Part shown: positions 23,196 to 34,889 of the stretch, in pieces
Numbering within the stretch: the stretch's first letter is position 1
Layout: each line of letters opens with the position of its first letter
Origin: Lojkania enalia
Taxonomy: Eukaryota; Ascomycota; Dothideomycetes; Pleosporales
Direction of reading: 5' to 3'
Length of the DNA stretch: 64,000 nucleotides
NCBI GenBank assembly: GCA_010094045.1
Contig: ML986581.1
Coordinates: forward strand, 558,001-622,000
Notes under the pieces: generated by a model
Told to the model about the DNA's origin: nothing
What the model saw: the letters and a program-made list of their open reading frames with translations, nothing else
Databases searched by the model: none
Position numbers and translations under genes: made by a program

Positions 23196-26100
23196 ATACA
23201 GTGCACGGCAGAGCTCTCATCTCGCGTCGCGTAGGAGTAGATTGAGCCTGCCCTCAATTGGCGCGAAGCAAATTAACAAGCAACTGCCAACAGTTATTGT
23301 CCCTGAATGCACTCTGAAGCCTAGGATGGTGAGTCGGATAATACCACGGTTCGGACGCTGCTTTGGCTTCCGAGATCGAGCTCCATGGGGCCCCCTTGGC
23401 CCCGGTCATGCACGGAATTAAATGGATGCGCTGTGAGAGGCCAGCTTGATAATGGGACAGGTGCAAGCTTCCTTCCAGGCCTCCATATTTTTTAAACAAG
23501 CGCCAAACGACGGTGACAGCCACAGTGACAGCCCGCTAGCAAGAGAGTCCCGAGGAACGCTTCGCCGGAGACAGCTGGAGACACGAGATGCGGCGAACAT
23601 GGCGAGCACACCACCTGTCACGACGAGCGGCGCAGGGGGCCGGGGAGGGGAGCCATGGACACACCGAGTCAGCTCCAGCAGTCGAGCGTCGTGGACAAGC
23701 GCACGAAAACCTGGGGAAGAGCCACTACTGCTGAACATGGAGGACGTGAGCTTGGTTGGTATCGGAAACGGCTGGCGCTGTGGCAGGACGCGAAGATGGC
23801 CCGTGCTCGCGGCCAGGTCTCCAGGCGCATGACCAAAACCCCAGATTTTGTCCCAAAGAGGTATGGCGCAGCGTCGAATCGGCAGCGAGCATGGATTGCC
23901 TGCAGCAATCCCTGTCAGCTCGCTCATTGGTTTCGGTTACAGCCCACTAGCCCACCAGTCCGCCGGCCTCCCCCTTCGAACGGCTCAGGCCCTCGATTTG
24001 GATCCCAGCAGCTCTGGACCTACATACCGTGGCCTGCCCCCTGCCCTGCCCTGTTCACTTCACTACGCCAATTGTTGATCTCTCCAGACTCTCTCCCGCC
24101 TCCCGCGCCCACCGGGGGTAGACCCTTGGGACAGCACACTCTGCGCTGTCTAGGACGAGACGCTCCTGGCGCTGCGAACACTATGAAGTCCACTTCGTGC
24201 TTGTAACTGATACTTTGCCTTGCACCCGGTCCCATGCGAAATGCCACCTCGCTGCTTAGATCTGCTGGCAAGAAACTCGTGCGTCTCTCCCTCCACCTGG
24301 TACCCACACGGAGGCCCGCCGGCGCTGCAGAGATTATAGTTTCCACCGTAGTCCTCACACATGACCCTTCCCAAGCGCCAAGGGCATTGCAAGGCCCTGG
24401 CAATCGCGAAGCCGACGTCTTGGGCGTCTCCCTCAGCGCAGCCATACACAGTCCGTCGTTCTCTCGCCCGACCACCTAAGGCCCCATTGCGTGTGACGAC
24501 AGACGCCTTCCAATGCTCCAAATAAATGTAATCACCAATCTTTGGCGGTAGATACAGTCGCCCTCCCTCGCTTCGGCGGCTTCTCCTAGGACCGCTCCCA
24601 CTACAGATGTGCAATTTGCTCAGCCACGCCAAATCCATAATGCACGCACGCGTAAAAATGATGGCGGCTCGGAAAGAAGTCGCACCAATGGCCATCGCCA
24701 TCCGCGAAGATCTCACCCATCAAAGGAAACGAACATGGCATGCTGCATTGAGAACAGCCCGTGTTTTGCGGGCGTTTCCTCTCGATCGACAACGTTCAGG
24801 AATGCAATTAGTGAAGGACCGCGCCTGGTGGCAACGAATAGAGCACTAATGGGGTGAGCGTTGGGCAGTCTGCATTCGATCGACATGCGTATTACTTCGT
24901 TGAGAGTCCATAGGGTTTCTGGGGTGTCGATGGTGAGGCTCCTAAAAGCCGACTCCAGCCACTGTTCGCTCGGACCTCTTGGTAGGGCTGGTGATGGATT
25001 GCATGCGGTGTTCGAAGCTCCTTCGATTGACGTAGATGGCTTCTAGATTGTCGGTCTACATACGGTACATGATGAGCGCGGCGTGAGATCTGCCATGAGC
25101 TTGTCTCGCCATGCAGGACAGTGGTCGATCCACTCGTCGCCACGATAGAAGGCGACGCGACGTCACCATCCAGGTTTTGTGGCTGTAAGACTTCAGACGA
25201 GAATACTCACCACTTCCTAGGGGTGCGGCCAAGCTGCGACGTGGAGGCCAACGCCCGAAGAGACTACTGTGCTCCTCTGGAGGAGCTATGATGGCACTGT
25301 CCTGCGAGGCTAGAGAAGCACGACTACAGCCAACCGCGGGACATGAGTTTCAGCTCCTAGGGTAGTGCGAATGCTCGAGGTCACTCAGTGATGCGTGAGC
25401 CTCATCAAAGGAACAGGTGTAACGGAGCACGACGATGAGGAGAGAACATTGCCGGCCGATGTAGGCATGGGTGTAGAGATCTGATGACGGGCATCCGCCT
25501 GCATCAAGAAGCAGCATAGATTATTATTGTAAAGCTGCTCCTGAGTGGCCATGGCTTGCTCCCGGTGTACTGCTACATTTTGTACGGGCCTATGGTAGAT
25601 GAGCAAGCCCAGAACGCATCCCACTTCGCGCGGCCTGCGCTGCCTGCGCTGCCTGCACCGCCCGCACCACCGATTGCTGCCCCACCTACTCTATCTGATT
25701 GCATACATATTAATGCTGGCGTTCTTTGGCTCCCGCCTCGCGACCCATCAGGCCACCATGTGCTGGCTTCGTCCCACAGGAGCCATGTTATACTCTACTC
25801 TATATCGACTGGGAGTCTAATATAGCATTGTACCGATTGAAGGCCGCTTCTGCGTCGTCGTCCGCGCTCGGCGTAAAATTGGCGCGAGTCTGGAGCTGCG
25901 CCGACGACAAATTCATGGTGCTAGGCCGTTGCACGGTGACGCCTTGCAAGACAATAACGATAAGACGCAGAAGAGCCATGAAACGTTGGCCTTTTCCCGC
26001 GTATGCAGTCAGCGCAACTAGCCCGCCCTCTGGGATCGCACAAAAATTGCCATCTCATGGATTTCCCTGCTCCGTTATCCCAGAGTCCAATATAGGCCTG

Positions 26101-28687
26101 AACTGCTTCCCGGTCTGCCTGGAACCATGCCTGGAAGTCATATGCTGAAGAATATACAAGAAATTAACAGGCAAAACCTCACATTATACAGCATGGTATC
26201 AGTCTATTTATCGAACTCTCCATCCCCGGATTCAGCCAAAGTCATGGCACTTTCTGATTCGGCCATGGTTTCCTTGGGTTTTAGCGCTCTAACCCACCTG
26301 AACCTCACTGTCCCTGTTTCGACCGGACACGCGCAATCTTCCTAAGCAACCAACACATACAAGCTCAGGCGCACTTGGTCGTCTTTGGTAACTCACCGTC
26401 AGCAGGTTTTGTACCTCCGCCTTGTTCCATGGTTGCTTTCCGCGGGACCAGACCAGGGCGCCTGCAAACTCCCGGAGACTCGTCCGTCGGCTCTATATCG
26501 GCCTCTCTCGGTATTAGCTACGCCGTCCCGACATGCTTCAAAATTTTTCCATTCACGTTGCCATCCCACGGCCGATCTGTTGATGCTGTAGCCGGACGAA
26601 TGGGCTCTGCCTCACTCGAGCTAAGAGGAATAGCCGTGAATAGTAAACCGTCTCTATCCTACATCCTTACCGGGTTAGCTGTTACTGTCGCAATCGGGGT
26701 CTAGGGATCCGCGTGGATATACGATAACTGATAGCACAGCCTCATTCTCCAAAAGGATCTTCCTTCGCGGATTTTCTTCCGCCTGCTTTTTCTTATTGGG
26801 CGTTCCCCTGAAATTTTACTTGCTTCATGCGACCCGCTAACGTCTATTGCCATTGAACATCTCGTATCAACTAAGCCTATCTAGAATTCACAAATTCAAC
26901 AAATGCAATTGGCCACCTTTGTTGAGACTACACGCAGTCACAGACAGTAGGCTCCCGCACTATGAGGTCGTGCTTTCTTTTTTTTGGAGCTACGGCAGCA
27001 TTATTTCCAGCCTACAAGCGGACTTGAGCAAACAAGGATTTGTAACGAGAAGTATTCTTTATCCGTCCAAGCTCCGCTTGACGAGAACAATAGTACTGCG
27101 AAGGCTCGTCGCCACTTCAAATGCCGCTGCGCATGCAGTAACAACCCATGAATCATGCAGAATCCGATCGTCACCGTTTAGTGCATATGCTGTTCGCATG
27201 TTGGACCGTGTGCCGACGCCACAGCAATGACACCCAGTGCTACAACGAACGTAGAATATCTGGCGAACGTTGATTTGCTGATATTGCGTATTAGGATTCA
27301 CTAACCCATTAGGATGAATCATGCGCCATTTGCTAAAGCCAATAATTGTCGTGCTCTTGGCAAATACTGTGTTGACGCGTGAATGCTCGTAAGGAGCTGA
27401 GCCAAAAATTTGGGCCCCTTGATTCTGCGAATAGTGTCAGTTCACTCCTGGTTCAATTCTCGTTACTTTAAGTAGGAAGAGGAAATAGCAGTAGCTTAAC
27501 CAGCCAAACTCCGTGTGCCATTGCTTATCTGTTCCTCCGAAGAGTGAAGAATGCTCTTCCAAAACACGTTCTTGAAATGCGACATTCAAGCACATTTTGT
27601 CGGGTTCTCTTGCGTTCATTATTAAGATGTCTTCCACATGGTCTTGATCAATTCGATTTTCGAATTGCTTACGAGAACAAGAAAGACACCATTTGATGAA
27701 GTAGCATTAACAATTAACATGCCGTTTTGCTAATTTTTGAAGGGCTGTCCTGTCGCGCTTATCTTAATAGTAGCCTAGGTATTATATATCATTTCGATAT
27801 CAACTAATGATAGTAGTGTATGACAGAATTGCTAGAAATAGGAATTGAAGAAACACATCGAAGCAATCCAGCAAGCAAGAAAGAGCTTGTGTTTGCTCAA
27901 GTGAATGGAGGTTAGTTTTCTTGTTCATTCGAGAACCTATTGCCTTATCTTTCTCAATGATGGTGAGGATTCATGATACAACCGGAAAAATGAAAGTTTT
28001 TATCCAATCTAGAGTGTGTTTTCGCGTTCGATTCGTACCTTTTTAGTTCCTTGAATTGGCTTCGTCATGCGCTTCGGATGAAGGAATTACGGTGTGAGAA
28101 TAATCATCTAAACAAAGCATGTAATAATACTATTTCTAGAATCCATTTCCCTGGGTAACTCCTGCAGATAATCGAAAATCGCAATATCTATCATATACAT
28201 TGCACGCTATTAATAAAACCACTCTCCCCTTCACCAACAGTGCCACGTCCATTGTGCAGACGACTCCAGCATTGTCTAGCACCCGCTGTCCATGCCTCTT
28301 ATCCTCCCCACAAAAATCCGCCTCACAAAACCCATCTCGCGCAACGAATTCTAGCCCAATAATGCACATTCCACCTTCACGAACCTTCCCATCGCAGCAC
28401 CTCGCAGTCCCTCGTCTATAGACAGTGTGTCAGTGCTTCAAGAATATAACATGTATAGAAAAGCGAAGTATCCGCCTGATCAGAAAACCCCCCAACGGGT
28501 CCCCTTTTCCTTCCGATCATTCGCCCATTTTCCACATCAAAGTCTGTCGTTTACAATATCCACCGAAACACATCACACCCGTCCATTCCCACCCCTTCGT
28601 TTGCCCATCGGATACATTGCAAAAAAAGAAAAACCTCGCCCGCCATGTCCATACCCAGATCATCCAACAAAAACAACAGCTCCAAAA

Positions 28688-28885
28688 ATGGAACCTGCGA
28701 GTCCTCCAAAAAAAAACACTTCCACCACTACCTCCTCCTCCTCCACCTCGAAATCGTTGTTGCCCAATGCGGAGGACCAAGTGGGTGCTAATATCGACGG
28801 GTGCTGGAATTGTGGTGGCGCTCTTCGGTATACAGGGACTGGGTACTCGGGGTTCGAATGCCCTGACTGCGAGTTCCTGAACTAG
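28688..28885 (+). CDS. Small predicted zinc-ribbon protein (65 aa)
   Basis: From the ATG at 28688 the frame encodes MEPASPPKKNTSTT, a Ser/Thr-rich spacer, then AEDQVGANIDGCWNCGG, a short linker and FECPDCEFLN before TAG (28883-28885). The C-WN-C...C-PD-C spacing is that of a compact zinc ribbon. I do not recognise a named family. The same frame stays open upstream to 28427, so the start could be further 5' or in an exon I cannot define; the 28688 ATG is chosen because sequence before it looks random. The stop is about 720 bp before the dynactin p25 start, on the same strand. Four well-spaced cysteines and a clean stop argue that it is real, but its size leaves doubt. Confidence 0.45.
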   Translation: MEPASPPKKNTSTTTSSSSTSKSLLPNAEDQVGANIDGCWNCGGALRYTGTGYSGFECPDCEFLN

Positions 28886-29603
28886 AGAAAGTCAATTGAC
28901 CGGAGGGATAGGCAAAGTGGTGCAAGGCGTGAGGAGGTGAATGTATTATGCGGTGCCGGATTTTGCGAAGGGGTTTTTGGGAAGAAGATGAGGGATTGTT
29001 GGCTCGGATAGATGGCTAGTTATAGATTGCGAATATTGGCTATGACATGCGCTATAGACTTTATGCTTGACTCATGGGAGCATAGAAGTTTGAGACGAGC
29101 CTGAGTTTCGCAACGTCTTTGACACGATCTTTATCTATTTCCCATTTTTTTTAATTTTTATTTATATTTATATTTATATTTTTCCCAAGATATCATTATT
29201 GAGCATTTTATTAGCATGAATAGTTAGTAAATGACGTACGAATTAGAAAAGACTAATAAAAGACAGATATCTATGATCAATCAACTGGCAACTATGTTGA
29301 ACACGGCTTTCTTTACCTGAGTATAGAATGTGAATTGAAGGAAAATACCCATTTATTTATCAATAAACTAGAAATATCTATATTTATATCCCTTCCTAGC
29401 CTCGTCCAACACGCCTCCCAAACGGACGATAGTGAACGACGCGCTAGCACGTGACTTTGCACAGACCGCCTTTCACACAACATCTACACCAATACTTCGC
29501 CATGCACTTCCAACAAACACTAGCACACTAGCCACTATTGCATTTCCCGAACAAATTGTAATTGCGAATTAATTTTGCATGCTAAGATCGAGCAATCGAC
29601 AAA
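28886..29603. other. Intergenic region before dynactin p25
   Basis: This is AT-rich 3' and promoter sequence with a TTTATATTTA-like run near 29155-29180. I see no gene. Confidence 0.5.
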
Positions 29604-30711
29604 ATGTCGCGGCCATCCGCCAGGAAAGCGGCGCCAAAAGGAGAGTATATTGAGACGGTATGCATCTGCTCTATTTACTCTGCAAATTATCTCTGCATGT
29701 ACAATATGTTATTTCCTTTGCCTTTTTTTTTTTTTTTTTTTTTGGAAAAGAAGAAAACCTCTCAACATATCTCTGAGCTGGATGAGCAATCTCCGTATCT
29801 CTAAACCTCGTTTCCTCTCTAATCCATCCACGTGACAAAGATCCACTCTCTCCCAACCTAACCTCCTTCACCCCCTATCCCCTTAATCCCAACCCAACTC
29901 AAATATAAAAACCCATCTAATTCCCCCCCCAGGACTCTGGCAATAAGGTCTCGCGCCGAAGTGCCATCACTGGCACCGCCAACATCACGCTGGGCGGGCG
30001 CACCGTGATAATGGCCGACGTGCACCTGCGGGGGGACCTACACCCGACACGTGCTGTGCCGTCTTCCTCGGGCAAGGAAGCTACACCAACATCCATCAGC
30101 ATCGGACGCTGCACCGTCATCTCCACGGGTAGCGTAATCAAGCCGCCAAGCCGCATCTCGAGGGGCCAGGTGCATTATTATCCCATGAAGATCGGGGACA
30201 ATGTATTCATCGGTACGTCTTCACTAATGTGCCACGTAGATTTTCCTGCGATGGGGTCAAAGAATGTAACACGGGCTGTACGCAGCTGCACAATTCCGCT
30301 TTTTTTTTTTTTTCTATTTTCTTTTCCTTTTCTTATGTTAGTTTTCCTTTGGGCAGCGGATTTACATGTGATGGCACTTACATGTTAACGAACCGCCTAG
30401 GGCCACACTGCACCATCTCCGCCATCAGCATATCCTCGCACGTCCACATAGGCGAACACACTACTATCCAGCCCTTTGTCATCATCAAGGAGAATGTCAA
30501 GATCCTGCCTCACGCTGTCGTCCCGGCCAACATGGTCATCCCCTCCGGTTCGGTCGTTGGTGGGCGACCCGCACAGGTAGTCGGCGAGGTTGGCGAAGGA
30601 TGGGGCGTTAGTGGAGGAGGGGCAGGTGGCGGATTAGGCGTCGGTGGAGGCGGCGAGAAGAGTTGGGTCGAGGGCGGTGATTTGAGGGAGTTGGTGAGGA
30701 GTGTTAAATAG
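29604..30711 (+). CDS. DCTN5: Dynactin complex subunit p25 (DCTN5)
   Basis: Exons 29604-29657, 29933-30212 and 30401-30711; 214 aa. Exon 1 is MSRPSARKAAPKGEYIET. Exon 2 carries the hexapeptide-repeat beta-helix: SAITGTANITLGGRTVIMAD, HLRGDL, SISIGRCTVISTGSVIKPP and YYPMKIGDNVFIG. Exon 3 continues SAISISSHVHIGEHTTIQPF, ENVKILPHAVVPANMVIPSGSVVGGRPAQVVGE, then a glycine-rich tail. p25 sits in the dynactin pointed-end complex (with p62, Arp11, p27), which links dynein to endosomes in filamentous fungi. The acceptor of intron 2 (CCTAG at 30400, branch TTAAC) was chosen because it restores FIGPHCTIS in frame; the CAG at about 30356 would leave the frame. Both introns are long for a fungus (275 and 188 nt) and contain T21 and T14 runs. 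The Gly-rich C-terminal extension is unusual. Confidence 0.88.
29723..29743. repeat. T21 homopolymer inside DCTN5 intron 1
   Basis: Twenty-one consecutive T. A second run of about 14 T lies at 30300-30313 inside intron 2. Confidence 0.85.
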
Positions 30712-31087
30712 GAGGTGGGTAGCTGGTGAGGCGAGACGGATCTTTAGTGATACCTGTCAATGTGATTTCAGAGATCCTACATATCAGGTTCTATTGGTTC
30801 TATTATTTCTACTGTTGCTCATTTATGCTTTCAATGTATAGATATATACCTTCTCGATCATGTTCTCCAGGATAGTTCGCTCGTACAAATGAAATCTTAC
30901 TAGGGGTATCTTCCAGTTTCATCATGCATATGTACAGACTGAGCATGCGGCTCTACTAATGCAAGTAGTAGTGGGATAGAAAAAAAAGAAAAGGAAAATT
31001 GCATGTCATGCAACAGGTAAGAAAATGCATAGGAACCGACCCGGCTCAATGAATCTCCCCTTGTCAACCTTGAGCCCGCCTATTCAT
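30712..31087. other. Convergent 3' region between DCTN5 and the CSC1-like gene
   Basis: About 375 bp of AT-rich sequence between two facing stop codons. It presumably holds both terminators and polyadenylation sites; none is certain. Confidence 0.5.
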
Positions 31088-34000
31088 TTAGACCTCGATG
31101 TTCTCAAAAGGATCCCTATCGGGAGGCAAGCCCCTATACATGACCTTCCCGTTGGCATCTAATCTTGCATTGACACTCGTAATCCAGATCTTGTCTGTCA
31201 ACTTTGCTGTCTTCTGAATCTCGTCCGCTGCAATACCCAATTCGTCATGCGGAATCCAAATGGCGGGTTGAATGGCTCGGGTCGCTGGATGTTTGAACGC
31301 ACGAGCAATCAGCTTCTGGCGAGCTTCAGGCTCAATGTCCTCTAGAGTGTCGTCAATGTCATCGAACAGGTACGCCGACGGCATAGTCTGGGCTTCGATG
31401 TCACGAATCGGTCTGCTTACGTCATCGACACCCCTCTCAACGGCATGCGTGAGGACATTAAGAGGATTGCTACCGTTGGCCTTGTGTGAAGTATGCTTAT
31501 GGTGATGAGAATGTGAACGAGAGTGGGAACGGGATCTATCCGCCCAGCTCTGTTTGCGGCTTCGCTCTGGGCTTTCCTGCACGGAGAGCCTGTCAACATG
31601 GCGATAATTCTCTATTTTCTTCATCTCGATTGAATTTGAGTGCTGGTAGGCTTGAGACATGCGCCGATCTTGCTCTTCGAGTAGCTCACTCTCACGTCTC
31701 TCAGCCCTCTCCTTTGCTTCAAGCTCACTGTTGAGAGAATGTTCCTCATCGTCCTCTTTTGGCTGCCATCGACTCGCCTGAGTCCGTTGGAACTCTTCAT
31801 CCCGTCGAACAGCTTCATCCTCGAATGTGATGGGCAGGTACTTGAACAGAGGTCCAAAGGCCCTGTTGATAAGTACCTGATATAATATAGTGAAGCCTAA
31901 GAATATGACCATAATGATCGCCTGTGGGAAGCAGGACTTTTCACCGTCGGGTCCCTCGGCGAGTAGGAAAAGGCCAACGAGGCAGAGCTCGAGGAAGTAC
32001 AAACCAGTGAACAACTGATTGATGGCTTTGGGGAAAATCAGCCCATTAGTCTCGGCTTTGGCGTAAGAGACATAGATCATTTGATAGCGATACGTGAACC
32101 AGAACAAACTGAAAGTAATCAACATCATCAGCATGATGAAGGGCGATATGACCGAATATATTAGACCTAGAACGATTAGATATAGCTTGTGACGGTAGCA
32201 CATACATTCTTACCAATGGCACCAAAATTGGTGTATACCGGAATCATATTTCCCCAGTTGATGCCTGGTCTGCTGAGCACTCGAGAAACCTTTTGTCGAG
32301 GAGTTGTATCAATGAAACGGCTGACCAGCAAGATCAGAACTGCTGCAATTTGCAATAGCGTTCCGGAGCTAATACTGAATGCCTGCAAGATCATGTACGA
32401 ATAGAAATAATTTGCCGACCTCGGCAGGTTCTGTGCAAGAGTCTCAGGTATACTGACCGGGTTATCGATGATTTTTTGTATTGTCGAAGTGATACCGGTG
32501 GAGATGGAAACAACCAGAAATAGCTGAACGAAGACGAAAGCAAAGTAGAAATTCTGCACAAGTAGTTCCCTCTCCCCTGAAGTCGTCACACCGGTCAATT
32601 CTGCCAGGAACCGAAGAAGGATAGGGAGAACAGCGAATAGAATAGCCAGGAACAAGGGTGGCAGGACACCCTGTATGAAACTGATGAGCCAGCCGGGAAG
32701 ATCTTCAAGCCAATTGAGCCAGGGTAAGGTATCGGTCAATGAGTGGATCTGGGATAGAGCACCGGTGAAGGAGACGGGGATACCCCAAAAGATAACAAGC
32801 GCCACAATCAGTACGACAACACTGAAAGTCCGAATATAGCGAGCCCACCACTTCATGGTCAGATTGTCCCAAAGTACGTAATTTGGGTTGACCTCGACGG
32901 TGCGGGGAGCCATTTGTCGAGGGATATGATGACTAACGGATTGACAGGCCATGTGCGCAGCGACTTGGTGATTGAACTGTATGAATGCAGAGTTCATTAA
33001 CGGAAATCTCTCTGGATGGGCTTGGTCCTGGGCAATTTCGTGATTAAGACGAGCGAGCTCTTTCCTGCAGTAATAAATCGTGTCGACCTTCTTCCCGATT
33101 AACGGAAGAGAGGGCCACCAAGACATGCTAAAGAGAGGGACTCGCATTGTTTCACGATCCTTAGGTTTAATGTATTCCCTCCAAAGTGCACTCTCATCGT
33201 CTTCTTCGGACTCCTCTTTGAACACTCCTGCATATTCGTATGCGATTTTTTCTTTCTTTTCATCGGCTTCCAGAGGATATTCTTCTCCTTCTGCACGGAA
33301 AGGCTGCGGGCTTACGAAATCACTCATTCGTCGTATAGGATTGAATGGGGATTCTTTGATGACTTTGAGAGGATCAGTCTTCGGCGTGACCGGCGGTCCC
33401 ATCTTCTCCATAGATTGAGGTGAGTGTGGGCCTGACGCTGTCCCCTCTGGATCATACTTCTCTTTTGGAGAGGCATTCAAAGGGGCATAGGTATCACTAC
33501 TGGGACCCCTTGGTTCGTATTCTGCTGTCGTAGGCGAGGATACCGGACGGTCATCCTGTCCGTCGAACTGTGGGGGATGACGATTACCCTCACGCTTTCC
33601 TCCAAAAGCGCCCTTAAATCCACCAACCATTTTAGAGCTAAACTTTCCGACGCCATGCCCGACATCCCGAACTCCGTCACCTACGGCCTGGATACCGCCA
33701 CCGAGAATTGGGATCGGGATCTTGCCGCGCTTGCGCTGTGGAGAGGAAGATCGAGAGGAAGAAGACGATGAGGAGCCTGAAGAACTCTCTTGTATTAGTA
33801 CTTCCTGAAGAGTCTGCTCAATCTGATGGGGGTTGCCATGACTTATGCCTGGCTCGCCAATAGATTGCGCAATGCGTTGATTTGCAGCAGCCTCATCCTG
33901 CTTCTTTTCCTTCTTGGACTGCTTCACTCCGGCTTCCTTTGCCTTCTTAGCCTCCATTTCCTTGTGTTTCTTGTTGCATTCTATAATGAGATTTGTCTCG

Positions 34001-34889
34001 GCTGACTCCAGGGCACGGGCAAGTTTAGTCCGTTTGTTGACCTTCTCCTGGAGGTCGTCATAATTTCGATTAATCCAAATGTCTCTGATACCACCGGGAA
34101 AGACATCATAGAGGGCATCTAGTGCCGCAACTGTGAGCCATTTTCGTGGTATACTTTGCACGAGAATAGTGGTTGCGGAAGCCCGAATGCGATGTTCTGG
34201 CATGGTGAGAATCGTCTGACGTAAACGCACAAATTTCCTCATGGCTAGATATGCATTATAGCACACCCACAGGATTACACAGACCGCAATGACCAAATGC
34301 GCCCAAAGACGGTGCACCTTTTGTGGTACGCCTACATTCGGCCAGGCGAAGGAGTCTAGACCAGATACACCGTCAACATCGCCCACACGATTGATGGGTA
34401 ACAGGATAGGCATGATTACTATTGCCATAGGGATGAAGATCCTGAGCAAGAGTTGGAGGTATTGTAAGAAGAGGTAGCCATCGACACCGGCAACGCGAAT
34501 GAGCTCTCGGTCACTGATGGTGAAGACTTTCTTGAACGAGTCGATGGCGGTTGTCGGCGTTTGAATTCGTTTTCGCTTCGAAACAAATGCAGTCTTGTAG
34601 TAGCTGAACCAATAAGCGATTGCTCGAGCAGGGTGGTTGCATTCGTTACTCACTAGATCTTGCGAAAGAGGCTCTGTCGCTCGGTAGTTGCTCCGTGAGA
34701 CTTGGCTGATCTCCGAACCTTCCAGTTTCCACTGAGTATCAAAAACGCCACTATCTGTATGCCGAACACGACAGCTGCAGTGGACAGCGACGCAGCAAAA
34801 GTCTCAATACTCTGGTTCTGGGCGTTCTGAGCGGCTCCGGCATTGGTGTCGGCACTGACGCCTGTTGACGAAGGCCTGGGTGCGGACAT
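31088..34889 (-). CDS. CSC1/OSCA/TMEM63-type stress-gated cation channel (DUF221 family)
   Basis: Exons 34889-34654, 34603-32214 and 32166-31088; 1234 aa. Order: N-terminal membrane segment (AAVVFGIQIVAFLILSG); more helices (LLLRIFIPMAIVIMPILLP, LVIAVCVILWVCYNAYLAM); a cytosolic domain with ILVQSIPRKW and FIQFNHQVAAHMA; then the multi-pass core (VVVLIVALVIFWGIPVSF, FYFAFVFVQLFLVVSISTG, YSYMILQAFSISSGTLLQ, AIGLIYSVISPFIMLMMLI). Family members form mechanically or osmotically gated Ca-permeable channels in the plasma membrane or endomembranes. Odd points are a long insert in the cytosolic loop (SSSGSSSSSSSRSSSPQRKR, then Gly/Val-rich VGDGVRDVGHGVGKF) and a His/Ser-rich SRSHSRSHSHHHKH tract in the tail. 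The 50- and 47-nt introns restore continuity (LFRKIYYYK and FGAIGLIYS). The start is the first ATG before the first membrane segment. Confidence 0.88.

Larger units (their letters stand above)
21124..28687. other. 7.5 kb upstream region with no recognisable gene
   Basis: The first 2.3 kb upstream of the AmdX-like gene is GC-rich and contains a 17-A run (21191-21207), CAG/GGC triplet runs (22280-22347) and several GTATGTACATAC motifs (22514-23195). A 332-codon frame at 21763-22761 is low-complexity and unrecognised. From about 27 kb the sequence becomes AT-rich. I see no conserved protein on either strand. Confidence 0.5.

Noticed and set aside
24150..24716. 188-codon frame (-)
   Set aside because: No recognisable motif, overlapping frames on the other strand and no nearby exon pattern.
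26375..26704. 109-codon frame (+) ending in a hydrophobic stretch
   Set aside because: No homologous family recognised and no supporting exon or neighbour.
27436..27470. tRNA-like B box (GGTTCAATTC)
   Set aside because: No A box or cloverleaf arms can be placed around it.
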